A stretch of DNA of 64,000 nt, taken from the NCBI GenBank assembly GCA_002070265.1, contig MWCX01000083.1, positions 1 through 64,000 of the forward strand. The letters run 5' to 3'. This DNA is from Bacteroidetes bacterium ADurb.Bin174 (GTDB taxonomy: Bacteria; Bacteroidota; Bacteroidia; Bacteroidales; Paludibacteraceae). The position numbers and the translations under genes are program-made. The notes under the pieces are model-generated. The model was not told where the DNA came from. It worked only from the letters and a program-made list of their open reading frames with translations, and made no database searches. This document shows, piece after piece, positions 14,947 to 23,285 of this stretch. How positions within the stretch are numbered: position 1 is the first letter of the stretch; every line of letters begins with the position of its first letter.

Positions 14947-16518
14947 ATGCGTGATGAATGGCTAAAATTCAAGAAATACCCTCATATTGGGAAACCATTA
15001 ACAAGTAATAAAGATATAGCTTGGGTAAGAAGGTATGTTATGAATCCGGAAAAAATAGCTGAGCACAAATTTGTACCCTTGTTGCATAGAACTCTTAGCC
15101 AACGAAAATACAGACCTCAAAAGGATGCTCTTAAAAATAAAAGTGGTAAACGTCAGCGCACAGTTGGCAGCAAGAAAGAGCGGCATATTTATTTCCCATC
15201 GCATTTAGACTCTATTATTTATAGTTATTACAACCATTTACTAACAATTGCATACGAAAAGTATTTAGAAGAGAAACCTTATGGCTCGGTTGCTGTCGCT
15301 TATAGAAAAATCCCTATTGGAGATGGAGAAAGTGGCAACAAATGCAATATAGAATTTGCATTTGAAGCATTTGAGTTTATCGAAAGGAATAAAGATCGAA
15401 AACTATCAGTGATAGTTGCTGATGTTACATCTTTCTTTGACAACTTAAATCATCGGTTGTTACATCGGCAATGGAAGCGGATATTAAACCGTGAGAATTT
15501 ACCTGATGATCATTACACTATTTATAAAAGTCTTGTAGATAGCAAGTATGTCAATGAGAATGAACTATTTAAAAGATTCCAGCACAAATTAATAATAGAG
15601 CGTTTTAAGCCTAATGATATAAGCCAAAAGGAACTCAAACGAAAGCGTGTTGGAAAGATTTACAATATGCGTCAAGAAAATGTTGTTGCCTTTTGTGAAA
15701 AAGATGAATTCTTTGAGGAAGCTACAGATTTGATACGGGTTGACAAACCATATAAAAGTTCTATCCGAAAATCTCAAGATAAAGAAGAGAAGAAAGGGAT
15801 TCCACAGGGAACTCCTATTAGCGCAACGCTTGCGAATATTTACATGTTGGATTTTGACGAGAGAGTTCATGCTGAAATTATTTCCTCTAAAAGAAAAGCT
15901 TATTATCAGCGTTATAGCGATGATTTAATTATTGTATGTGATAGAACAGATGAGGATTATTTTTACAGATTAATTCAACAAGAAATAGAAGTTAAAGCGA
16001 GCCTTGAAATACAGTCAGAAAAAACTAAGATTTATCGTTACGAGTTAAACCATGATTCGGAGTTCAAAGGTGGTATTGTTGAAAATGGGTCAGTAAATAC
16101 AAATAAACAGTTGGAATATTTAGGATTTCAATATGACGGTTCAAAGGTAAGAGTGAAAACAGCTGGATTTTCTAAGTTTTACAGAACAATGAAACGGTCG
16201 TTCAGAAGAGGTGCTCATTTTGCAAAAGCAGCTCATATACCATCTGATTCATTGTTTGAAACGCGTTTATATAAAAGATTTACACATATTGGAGCAAAAA
16301 GACGATTGAAATGGTTACCGGACACTAACGCACCATCCGGATATAGTCGATCGACTCAGGTAGATTGGGGAAATTTTATCAGTTATTTGAACAAGGCTAA
16401 TCATATAATGAAAGAGATTAATAAAGATGAAGCAATAGCTAATCAAGCCAAAAAGATATGGAATCATTTTCACAAAATAAAGGAATCGACATATAAAGAG
16501 ATACCGAAGAAAAGATAG
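14947..16518 (+). CDS. reverse transcriptase of the UG/defence-associated type
   Basis: This 523-aa RT has palm motif A VADVTSFFDN (residues 157-166), motif B GIPQGTPISATLANIYM (284-300) and the catalytic YSDD (323-326). Also present are YLGFQYDG (391-398) and the C-terminal pattern LYKRFTHIG...NFISYLNKA (441-485). The SATLANIYM form of motif B and the C-terminal LYxRxxHxG/NFxxY pattern resemble the UG (unknown group)/Abi-like RTs that act in phage defence, not group II intron maturases or DGR RTs. About 115 residues separate motifs A and B, a large insertion. No endonuclease or maturase domain is seen. Codons are much more AT-rich than in the tra genes, consistent with separate acquisition. 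It is preceded by about 550 nt of structured sequence. The RT call is certain; the defence subclass is inferred. Confidence 0.8.
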   Translation: MRDEWLKFKKYPHIGKPLTSNKDIAWVRRYVMNPEKIAEHKFVPLLHRTLSQRKYRPQKDALKNKSGKRQRTVGSKKERHIYFPSHLDSIIYSYYNHLLTIAYEKYLEEKPYGSVAVAYRKIPIGDGESGNKCNIEFAFEAFEFIERNKDRKLSVIVADVTSFFDNLNHRLLHRQWKRILNRENLPDDHYTIYKSLVDSKYVNENELFKRFQHKLIIERFKPNDISQKELKRKRVGKIYNMRQENVVAFCEKDEFFEEATDLIRVDKPYKSSIRKSQDKEEKKGIPQGTPISATLANIYMLDFDERVHAEIISSKRKAYYQRYSDDLIIVCDRTDEDYFYRLIQQEIEVKASLEIQSEKTKIYRYELNHDSEFKGGIVENGSVNTNKQLEYLGFQYDGSKVRVKTAGFSKFYRTMKRSFRRGAHFAKAAHIPSDSLFETRLYKRFTHIGAKRRLKWLPDTNAPSGYSRSTQVDWGNFISYLNKANHIMKEINKDEAIANQAKKIWNHFHKIKESTYKEIPKKR

Positions 16519-16555
16519 CATTTATTCTCTAAATGCCATTAGACTGAGGCTTTTT

Positions 16556-16620
16556 GTTACTTTTTCTCCCCGTTCGTTTAGTAAGTCATGGAAAAAGTAA
16601 CGGGCGAAAAAATCGCCCGT
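16556..16620. terminator. tandem hairpins between the RT and the convergent accessory operon
   Basis: GTTACTTTTTC (16556-16566) pairs perfectly with GAAAAAGTAAC (16591-16601). ACGGGCGA (16600-16607) pairs with TCGCCCGT (16613-16620) across an A5 loop. Lying between convergent genes, they probably terminate transcription from both sides. Confidence 0.7.
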
Positions 16621-16625
16621 CTGTG

Positions 16626-16838
16626 TTACTCTTGTTTCTTTGAAAGCCACTCGTCCCGCTCTTTACGGCATTGTTCCAAAGACTTGGCAACCGTAGAGAA
16701 TAGTTCTCTGTCCGTGTGTCGGTAGTCGTACTGGTAGTATTCCGTTCCTCTAAACGCTCCTGCAATAAAGGTGGTGTAGTTCTCTTTGCCTTGCTCGCAT
16801 ACGGAGCAACCGTTGTTGTTGATTGAATTTGTTTTCAT
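16626..16838 (-). CDS. DUF3873-like small protein
   Basis: This 70-aa protein has a CxxC pair (GCSVCEQGKENYTTF, about residues 10-24) and a helical C-terminus. It resembles the DUF3873 proteins encoded near the end of the accessory operon of Bacteroides conjugative transposons. It is the last gene of the minus-strand operon, 41 bp after the PcfJ-like gene, and ends at the tandem hairpins. Function is unknown. Confidence 0.65.
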   Translation of the reverse strand: MKTNSINNNGCSVCEQGKENYTTFIAGAFRGTEYYQYDYRHTDRELFSTVAKSLEQCRKERDEWLSKKQE

Positions 16839-16879
16839 ATCTATTTGGGTGTTGTGGGCAGATTACTCCGCCCGATTAT

Positions 16880-18151
16880 TTATGCTACTAATCGTTCTTC
16901 TATAAGTGGGATGTTGCTCTCTACAAGATTGATAATTCGGCTGTGATGTTCGGTATTCTTGTTGCAAATGCCCCTGCTTTGAATGACTTTTAGTTGAGAG
17001 AGCGATACCTCTATGGTTTCAATCCGTTGTCCGTCGATGCAAGCGGATAGAATAAGGCTGTCGGTCTTAGAATGGTAACTACCTACGCAATGGTGCATCA
17101 GTTTTCCCTCCAAAACAATGTCGGCAACGCTTTCGAGTACCCGAACGCTGATAAGTCCATCCGAAAACACCAGTCCAAAGAATTTGGATTTAGCTTCCCT
17201 GTATTCGGCTTCTTTCTCCAACTGCTTTTCTAATTCTGCCTGTGCATCGGCTTTCGCTTTCTTCCGCATATAGCGGTCGTGTTCTGCGTGTAAGTTTGTC
17301 GGACAAACATACTTGGCGTTGTATAGGTCTTTCCCGAAGAAGCGAAGATTGTCGATGTAGTCGCACCAAAGGGTTGCATCTTCGATTTTGTAGCCGTTGC
17401 GGATACAAATGCGGATGGATTGCCAATAGTTATCTATCTTCTTCCAACCTATATCCATAATGCGCTCAAATAGGTTAGTGTAGCCTGTTTTAAGCAATGT
17501 TTCGGCTCTGCTGTCCGTCAATAGAGTGCGGAACATATCCAACGGCTTTTGTCCGTAAAAAGAGTTCTTAAAGCCTGTCCGTTTGATTTCGGCTATTAGC
17601 TTTAGTCTTGGATAGACTTCTCCAGTAAAAATACGGTTGTACACATCGTTTTCCTGTCGTAGCTCCATATCGGTATGGAATATCCACGAGTCGTAATACA
17701 TTGTCCCCATTGTTTGGCGAAGTTTGGCAAAGGTGCAATGTTTACCATTGGGTGCAATCCAACGTTGCATCACTTCCGAATGCGTGTATTCGCACGGCTT
17801 ACCGACTTTACCAACGCTTTTAATCATCACAGTACGCAACACTTGATACCCCTTGTGAGTGGTTATAACTGTCATATAATAGCTTCCGTTGAATACTCGT
17901 TGCTTGGTGGTCTTTACTGTTAGTTTTGCTTTACAGTTCGGGCAAATGCAATCTGTTAGGGTATCAATCAAATAATTTGTTCCCTGCCACGAATGACCGC
18001 ACTTGGTGCAAGTGATAATACCTTTGTCCGTTCTTCGCCCGATATGTTCGATAGCGTTATCGTACCCCCATTGCGCCTGTGTTTTGGTAATGGCAGGCAG
18101 GGTTTTACTCGCTTCTACTATTTGCTGTTGGAATTTGTTCTTCGCTTTCAT
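16880..18151 (-). CDS. PcfJ-like protein
   Basis: This 423-aa protein has an N-terminal zinc-ribbon (CTKCGHSW and CICPNCKAKL, about residues 43-79). The C-terminal region about 320-423 contains the conserved segment LVFSDGLISVRVLESVADIV and MHHCVGSYHSKTDSLILS. The latter is characteristic of the PcfJ domain, named after a gene of the enterococcal plasmid pCF10. Homologues are common on conjugative elements; the biochemical function is not established. It follows the PcfK-like gene with a 12-nt gap. Confidence 0.8.
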   Translation of the reverse strand: MKAKNKFQQQIVEASKTLPAITKTQAQWGYDNAIEHIGRRTDKGIITCTKCGHSWQGTNYLIDTLTDCICPNCKAKLTVKTTKQRVFNGSYYMTVITTHKGYQVLRTVMIKSVGKVGKPCEYTHSEVMQRWIAPNGKHCTFAKLRQTMGTMYYDSWIFHTDMELRQENDVYNRIFTGEVYPRLKLIAEIKRTGFKNSFYGQKPLDMFRTLLTDSRAETLLKTGYTNLFERIMDIGWKKIDNYWQSIRICIRNGYKIEDATLWCDYIDNLRFFGKDLYNAKYVCPTNLHAEHDRYMRKKAKADAQAELEKQLEKEAEYREAKSKFFGLVFSDGLISVRVLESVADIVLEGKLMHHCVGSYHSKTDSLILSACIDGQRIETIEVSLSQLKVIQSRGICNKNTEHHSRIINLVESNIPLIEERLVA

Positions 18152-18163
18152 GGGAGTAATGTT

Positions 18164-18598
18164 TTAGAAATCAAATAAACTGGGTTGGGGGTTTAATACC
18201 GCCTTCTTGGCTTTCTTGACTGGCTGTATCATCTTCCTGTACGCTTCGTCCTGTACCTTTTGTATGGCATCTTTACGAGCCTGTTCCTTTTCTTCTTCGG
18301 TCAGTTCTACAACGTGATTTACCACTACATGGGCGTTCATCGGCTTGCCCACCTCAATATTGTCTTCATCGTAATAATGCACCGCCATTGAGTAGATTTC
18401 ATCATCAGCAAAGCCGTTGCAACCGCTTTTCTTAACTTCATTGAGAATGTAAGTAACACAATCGTCAATGTTCTTTTCGGGTTTGGAATACTGGAATGAG
18501 AATAACACATCCGTTTCTGCCCGTTGGTCTAAATATGTCTTAATGGTGTTTTTGAAATGATTTGATGCTTTCATGTCTTTGGGTGTTTTGTGGGGCAT
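18164..18598 (-). CDS. PcfK-like protein
   Basis: This 144-aa protein has the central segment DDCVTYILNEVKKSGCNGFADDEIYSM and a charged coiled-coil-like region (about 95-125), the features of PcfK-like proteins. It is paired with the PcfJ-like gene downstream, as in many Bacteroidetes mobile elements. Function is unknown; the pair is conserved on plasmids and conjugative transposons. Confidence 0.78.
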   Translation of the reverse strand: MPHKTPKDMKASNHFKNTIKTYLDQRAETDVLFSFQYSKPEKNIDDCVTYILNEVKKSGCNGFADDEIYSMAVHYYDEDNIEVGKPMNAHVVVNHVVELTEEEKEQARKDAIQKVQDEAYRKMIQPVKKAKKAVLNPQPSLFDF

Positions 18599-18617
18599 TT
18601 CTGCCCCGTGTGAATAC

Positions 18618-19613
18618 TTAATCTAATCCGAAATAATAGGCTAAACGTTGCTCCTGCGACTTCGGAAATATCCAACCTGCCAACTTCTGACCGTTGAATG
18701 TTAATCGGCTGTTGAAGCGTCCGCCCATTGCTTTAAGCTCTTCTTTGATGGCTCTTGTTTCTCCGAATACCGCTATCGCTTTGGCTGAATACTCGACCAA
18801 TGTGCAACCACTATTATTTTCTGTTGTGCGATTACTATTCTTTTGTGTCGTGCCGGAGTTACTGATATGTATATTGTCTTCGCTCCCTGCGGTATAGGAA
18901 AAATCCTCAATCGTGCGTTCACGGTTATATACCGGCACCTTTTCGATTATCCAACCGCTGTACTTACTTTCGCCTAAGTAGTAACCATCACCCATTGAAT
19001 ACTTCTCACGGTGTTCGTAATCCTCGTTAAACTCGGCTAAATAGGCGGTTTCTTCAAAGTTGGATGCGTGTTTACGCATTTCGGAAAACAAATCCCGTTT
19101 GTGTTTGGAAAAGCCTAAAATAACGGTACGTTGTGTATTATATGAGTAGTAGTCAGTATAGCTGTCGCTCTCATTTTCTCTTAAACGTGCCACGATAACC
19201 GCCTGTGCATCTTCAGGAAATATCTCGGTAAAACGTATCCGCCCGATTTCCTTAACTTGCTCAACTCTGATTTTCTCCTGTTCGACTTTTTCCTCCTCTG
19301 CCTTTTTCTGCTCTTGTGCTTCCTGAAGAAGTATAGCCACCTCGAAACTATCCAAAAATTGAGGGTTCTCGCTGTCGTAATAGTAACCGATACCGAACTT
19401 TTCGTTCAATGGTCGGATAATATCGGCAGTATAAAACTCCTTTGTCCGTAGGTTAATCAGCTTGTAAGCCATTCCCCAATCGTTTTTGCGAATGTCATAC
19501 ACTACATACCTGTCGTAGCTGTAACCCTCCATTTGGATAATCTGATTTACCTCTACCACTTGTTTAGCTCTGTCTATCTCCTTGTTTGCTCCTAATAAGA
19601 ATACTTTACTCAT
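18618..19613 (-). CDS. conserved conjugative-transposon accessory protein
   Basis: The start at 19613 (MSKVFLLGANKEI, 331 aa) is preferred over the longer frame from 19676. The first 110 residues form a small beta-rich domain (SYDRYVVYDIRKNDWGMAYKL). A glutamine/lysine/glutamate coiled coil lies at about 112-140, and a central domain carries YTDYYSYNTQRTVILGFSKHKRD. The C-terminus (AIAVFGETRAIKEELKAMGG, RFN, GWIFPKSQE) is a short module recurring in Bacteroidetes mobile-element proteins, some of them helicase-linked. No catalytic motif is evident. Confidence 0.6.
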   Translation of the reverse strand: MSKVFLLGANKEIDRAKQVVEVNQIIQMEGYSYDRYVVYDIRKNDWGMAYKLINLRTKEFYTADIIRPLNEKFGIGYYYDSENPQFLDSFEVAILLQEAQEQKKAEEEKVEQEKIRVEQVKEIGRIRFTEIFPEDAQAVIVARLRENESDSYTDYYSYNTQRTVILGFSKHKRDLFSEMRKHASNFEETAYLAEFNEDYEHREKYSMGDGYYLGESKYSGWIIEKVPVYNRERTIEDFSYTAGSEDNIHISNSGTTQKNSNRTTENNSGCTLVEYSAKAIAVFGETRAIKEELKAMGGRFNSRLTFNGQKLAGWIFPKSQEQRLAYYFGLD

Positions 19614-19632
19614 AACTCTAAATTTTAAGGGA

Positions 19633-19863
19633 TTATAAAAACGAGAAAAGAATGAGAATAAACAGGATGATAGCACCTAAACCCACGAAGAAGGAGAGGA
19701 TACCCCGAATAACAGGAAGAAAGAGATACAAGCCCACTAAAGCCCAAACAAACCCTGTTCCCCACAGGGAGCAACCCAAAACCACCGCAACGATTTTTAC
19801 CACCAATTTGATGCTAATTGGAAGGTTACTACCTTGTTTCCTATTTTTTACTATACTTCTCAT
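19633..19863 (-). CDS. small hydrophobic membrane protein
   Basis: Starting at the ATG ending at 19863 gives 76 aa: a basic N-terminus (MRSIVKNRKQGSN) followed by two hydrophobic segments (about 20-45 and 50-75). The longer frame from 20070 lacks signs of coding in its first 69 codons. It is the first gene of the minus-strand accessory operon. Function is unknown. Confidence 0.5.
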   Translation of the reverse strand: MRSIVKNRKQGSNLPISIKLVVKIVAVVLGCSLWGTGFVWALVGLYLFLPVIRGILSFFVGLGAIILFILILFSFL

Positions 19864-20205
19864 AATTTCTGACTTTTTTTTTGATGCCGTATCGGAGCCG
19901 GTGTACTGACCTAATGTTTCGGGATACTTAAAAGGTCGGCTAAATCCGCCGAAGACAAATTTTTGTGGAATAAATACGCTCGCCCGCAGGGAAAGAGGAA
20001 GATTTTTCCGACAAACCAATTTGGCGACAGGATTTGCCGAAATACCTTTGTATCCTGAATATGAGGTCAAGAAGTACCCGCCTTAGATACTCGCTAATGA
20101 GGAAGAAATTATATCGAAGAGAAGTGTAGTAAAAAGAAAATGGTCGGATACTATGCATTTGCTATAAAAGCATACTTTCCCCACAGAAAGGAAAGTTATA
20201 GATAT
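19864..20205. other. non-coding region upstream of the accessory operon
   Basis: No gene is seen. It contains a small hairpin TCGGC/GCCGA at 19936-19952 and should hold the promoter of the minus-strand operon. I could not pick a convincing promoter match. Confidence 0.4.
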
Positions 20206-20236
20206 AAAAAAGCCTGCATCATTTCAGACACAGGCT
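20206..20236 (-). terminator. rho-independent terminator of the lipoprotein gene
   Basis: On the minus strand AGCCTG (20236-20231) and CAGGCT (20216-20211) form a stem followed directly by a run of T. It lies 22 nt after the lipoprotein stop. Confidence 0.75.
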
Positions 20237-20257
20237 CAATCGTTATGTAGGTAATGA

Positions 20258-20788
20258 TTATATCCCTTTCTTACCGTAGCATTTGTTACCGTCGGGAGAG
20301 ATGTAAAAATCAAATGTTTCTTCAACGGTATTTCCAGCAACTTGAACAGAATACTTGCATCTCACGATTTTAGCTAATTCTTCATTCGCATTACGACTGT
20401 CGTATCCTTTTAAGTTGTCAGGAACAAGGTTTTTAAGCGAATCAACACGAGCATTTATCGTGGCAATATCAGCATTATACTTATCAATATCGCTCTGCTT
20501 TTTCGCTTTAGCCAATAGGTCTTCACTCATTTTCTTCGCCAGTTCGACACGTTTAATAATAAGGTCTTTATCTTTCCTAAACTCATCGGTAAGATAATCA
20601 ATACTGTCGGCAACGGTAACTGTACCTTGTTCCGTTAATTCCACAACCTTAAAATTAAGATCTCCGTATGAATTAGGATTTCTTTTTAAGATATGCTCAC
20701 GAATGGTTTTCTCATAAACACTATTTGTATTTGAGCCACCACAGGAGGCAAAGAAAACCGCAACTAATAGATAGATTACATTTTTCAT
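20258..20788 (-). CDS. lipoprotein of unknown function
   Basis: This 176-aa protein has a classic lipobox (VAVFFASC, cysteine at residue 16) followed by a GGSN linker. The middle (about 70-130) is a charged helix with alternating lysine/glutamate and DIDKYNADIATINARVDSL, likely coiled coil; the end is beta-rich (NTVEETFDFYISPDGNKC). No family is recognised. It has its own terminator and lies between two operons, so it may be element cargo. Confidence 0.6.
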   Translation of the reverse strand: MKNVIYLLVAVFFASCGGSNTNSVYEKTIREHILKRNPNSYGDLNFKVVELTEQGTVTVADSIDYLTDEFRKDKDLIIKRVELAKKMSEDLLAKAKKQSDIDKYNADIATINARVDSLKNLVPDNLKGYDSRNANEELAKIVRCKYSVQVAGNTVEETFDFYISPDGNKCYGKKGI

Positions 20789-20815
20789 AACTACATTTAT
20801 ATTTAAGAGTTTGAA

Positions 20816-21235
20816 CTAATTTAATGTTATCGCAGGAAGTTTTGACGATAGATTGTACACAATCAAAACACCGGCTTCTTTTCTTGATTTTGTTCGGGTA
20901 TATTCGGTTAATGCTTTCATTACCCATTCCCTGAACGCTTGTGCTTCAAACGACGCAATGCGATAGCTGACAAAAATCAATGCTTCCAGATTGTATTCTG
21001 TCATTTCGCATTGGCGACCATTATTCTCGTATTTGTGTATTCGAGTAACATCCTCTTTATGGAGTAATCCTGATTTGAATATGCTCCGAAGATTGTTGCC
21101 AATCGTATTGACAAATACATTAAACAGGGCGGCAATCTCATGTTTCGTTATCCACAGGGTGCAATTTACGAGTTTTGCTTCAACAATCAGTTGATTCTCA
21201 TTGTTTTCTTTTATTTTGATATATCCTCGTTCCAT
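20816..21235 (-). CDS. RhuM-like protein
   Basis: This 139-aa protein has the helix-turn-helix-like segment CTLWITKHEIAALFNVFVNTI and the downstream pattern YNLEALIFVSYRIASFEAQ, FREW. The same order occurs in the RhuM family (WLTQxQMAELF, then YNLDxIIxVGYRV, FRxWA). It is shorter than full RhuM proteins, so this may be a domain or a trimmed member. Its start lies 3 nt after the ORF6N gene stop and forms an operon with it and the integrase. A DNA-binding role is inferred only. Confidence 0.6.
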   Translation of the reverse strand: MERGYIKIKENNENQLIVEAKLVNCTLWITKHEIAALFNVFVNTIGNNLRSIFKSGLLHKEDVTRIHKYENNGRQCEMTEYNLEALIFVSYRIASFEAQAFREWVMKALTEYTRTKSRKEAGVLIVYNLSSKLPAITLN

Positions 21236-21238
21236 ATT

Positions 21239-21772
21239 TTATAATTCTTCATCTTGTTGAACATTAAACCCGATACGTTTACGGGGCTTATTTTCTTGCT
21301 CTTTTTGGGAAGCCAATTCCGTTAACGCTTGATAAATATCGCTGAACTGCATATTGGTTTCAATCATAAAATCTTCCAATTTACGATTTAATTCTGCATA
21401 ACTCAGTGCATATTGACGTAACACTACAAAGGCTCTCATAATTGAAATATTGACCTGAATAGCTTTCTTGCTTTTCAGTACGGACGAAAGCATGGCCACT
21501 CCGAGTTCAGGGAATGCCATTATAAAGGAAGAACCAACGTTGTATCCGGGGGGTATCACATTTTGTGACACCCCTAATCTGATAGCTTCATCGCTTTCTT
21601 CCCGTGTTAGTTCAAACATAAAGTCAGGAGCGGGAAACCGATCAGTATTACGTTTGACAGCTTGTTTCAAAGCTCTTGTTTCAACTTCATACAACTTGGC
21701 GAGGTCGTAATCCAACATAACCCGTACACCCCTGATATCGTAAATCTTGTTTTGAATAATTTGTAGTTCCAT
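21239..21772 (-). CDS. ORF6N domain protein
   Basis: This 177-aa protein starts with the ORF6N domain (residues about 8-95: NKIYDIRGVRVMLDYDLAKL, ETRALKQAVKRN, RFPxDFMFEL). It is known from phage antirepressor-like and KilA-N-related DNA-binding proteins. A helical C-terminal tail follows (about 115-160). It is located between the integrase and the RhuM-like gene with gaps of 11 and 3 nt. It may regulate integration, excision or the element promoter; this is not shown by the sequence. Confidence 0.75.
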   Translation of the reverse strand: MELQIIQNKIYDIRGVRVMLDYDLAKLYEVETRALKQAVKRNTDRFPAPDFMFELTREESDEAIRLGVSQNVIPPGYNVGSSFIMAFPELGVAMLSSVLKSKKAIQVNISIMRAFVVLRQYALSYAELNRKLEDFMIETNMQFSDIYQALTELASQKEQENKPRKRIGFNVQQDEEL

Positions 21773-21783
21773 GATATTGTGAT

Positions 21784-23013
21784 TTATTGATTAACGGCTA
21801 ATTTTTCTCCCATGCTTTTAACTTTTCCGGCAAAAGCATTCATGTCGTGGCTTATTTTTGAATCAGTTATCCTTGCATAGATTTGCGTTGTTCGGATATT
21901 GGTATGCCCTAACATTTTACTCACACTCTCAATAGATACTCCCTTGCTAAGTGTCAGAGTTGCAAACGTATGACGGGCAAGGTGGAACGAAATTTCCTTA
22001 TCAATCCCACATAATGCACCGATTTCTTTCAGGTAAGCGTTCATCTTTTGATTACTTGGAACAGGAAGTATTCGATTATCCGGCAAAGTGCCTTCGTATT
22101 TCTCCAATATTCTTTTGGGAATATCAAGTAATGGGATTGAAAACGTTACATCTGTTTTTTCTCTTTTGCCAATGATCCACAGATTGCCATCAAAAGAAGT
22201 GCGGATATTTTCTTTGCGCAATTTCTTTACATCTATATAGGCTAATCCGCAAAAACAGGAAAAGACAAAGATATCACGCACCTGTTCTAACCGTTTTGTA
22301 GGAAACCTTTTCTCTATAATGGATTCGACTTCTTCTTGTGTCAGATAACCTCTGTCGACTTTCTTAATACGGATTCTGTAATTGGCAAAGGGATCGGCTT
22401 TAATCCAGCCATTGTATTTAGCGATAATAACGATACGTTTGAAAAACTGCATAAACTTGGCAGTGGTATTTGCATTACAACCGCAAGTGGTTAACAGATA
22501 AACCTCAAAATCAGTGATAAACTGGTGATTGATTTCCTTGAAAGAAATATCACTCAGATTATACCTCTCTTTGATAAAATTGCAGAGATGTTTTCTTGTA
22601 ACTTCATACTTCTGATAAGTCGCTTTCGACTTACTAATGCCAATGAGTCGCTCAACATCTTCATTGTGACGGGTAAATTGTTCAAGTAGATTGTGAGCGT
22701 TTGTTGTTCCGCCAAGAAAGTAATTCTTCACTTTTTCTGCAGTAACGTTCGCATCACTCAGCAAAAGTTCATTATATACATTAAATAAAGCGGATTTGGT
22801 TTTGTCAATGATAGAATTGATTTCAACGACCTCGCTTGTTCGTCCAACTGCTCTCCCTGCCTTCACTTCCCAAATTGCAGGATCAACATCTTTTTTAATG
22901 CCAAACCGTGCTTCTTGCTTGTCGATAGTTATTCGACAGAAAATAGGGGTATGGCCATTTGCTTTTGTCTTGTCTCTTTTCAGAAAAAAGAGCACTCTAA
23001 ATGTACTTCTCAT
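21784..23013 (-). CDS. int: tyrosine recombinase (element integrase)
   Basis: This 409-aa protein has an N-terminal arm-binding domain (about 1-95), a SAM-like core-binding domain (about 105-205) and a catalytic domain (about 220-395). Visible catalytic residues are H344 and R347 in HLARHTFAT, H370 in MLGHTN and Y379 in TTQIYARIT. The first catalytic arginine, normally in a GLR motif, is replaced by alanine in CGLAYIDV (residue 258), as in other Bacteroidetes integrases with an atypical first arginine. It lies at the element edge close to a tRNA gene, as expected for the enzyme that integrates and excises this element. Confidence 0.92.
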   Translation of the reverse strand: MRSTFRVLFFLKRDKTKANGHTPIFCRITIDKQEARFGIKKDVDPAIWEVKAGRAVGRTSEVVEINSIIDKTKSALFNVYNELLLSDANVTAEKVKNYFLGGTTNAHNLLEQFTRHNEDVERLIGISKSKATYQKYEVTRKHLCNFIKERYNLSDISFKEINHQFITDFEVYLLTTCGCNANTTAKFMQFFKRIVIIAKYNGWIKADPFANYRIRIKKVDRGYLTQEEVESIIEKRFPTKRLEQVRDIFVFSCFCGLAYIDVKKLRKENIRTSFDGNLWIIGKREKTDVTFSIPLLDIPKRILEKYEGTLPDNRILPVPSNQKMNAYLKEIGALCGIDKEISFHLARHTFATLTLSKGVSIESVSKMLGHTNIRTTQIYARITDSKISHDMNAFAGKVKSMGEKLAVNQ

Positions 23014-23113
23014 AACTCAAATTTTAATGTTACAAACTTAGTTTAACTATCTCAATTTGAGTATTGTGCAATGCTGCCAAATCCAGACAACAGACTGCCA
23101 ATTTTGGACAATT

Positions 23114-23148
23114 CGTACCCCTTTTTAAAAAATTCCAAAAGGGGTACG
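23114..23148. repeat. 12-bp inverted repeat upstream of int
   Basis: CGTACCCCTTTT (23114-23125) and AAAAGGGGTACG (23137-23148) are perfect inverted copies about 100 bp upstream of the integrase start. Candidates are an integrase/excisionase arm site, an operator for int, or a sequence near the element end. Confidence 0.6.
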
Positions 23149-23217
23149 ATTTAGAGCGCAAAGTATGTCCCTTTTTGGCATTTTCCTGTCTTTTTCACCG
23201 GACTGTATAGAAGCAAA

Positions 23218-23249
23218 AAACCCTACAAGTCATTGAACTTGTAGGGTTT
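23218..23249 (-). terminator. terminator downstream of tRNA-Ser
   Basis: A perfect 13-bp stem, AAACCCTACAAGT with ACTTGTAGGGTTT around a 6-nt loop, is followed on the minus strand by a T-run. It lies 36 nt beyond the tRNA 3' end. Confidence 0.8.
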
Positions 23250-23285
23250 GTCTACTTTTTGGCTGCTCTTGGCTTTGCCTTCCAG

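Noticed and set aside
14397..16518. Diversity-generating retroelement
   Set aside because: There is no template/variable repeat pair or accessory gene, and DGR RTs have a different motif B.
14341..16600. Group II intron carrying the RT, with a 5' end at GTGTG near 14342
   Set aside because: The RT lacks a maturase-like domain and HNH endonuclease, its motif B and C-terminal pattern differ from intron RTs, and I found no domain V-like hairpin after the gene.
19863..20070. Long version of the small membrane protein starting at 20070
   Set aside because: The first 69 codons look random; the internal ATG gives a typical small membrane protein.
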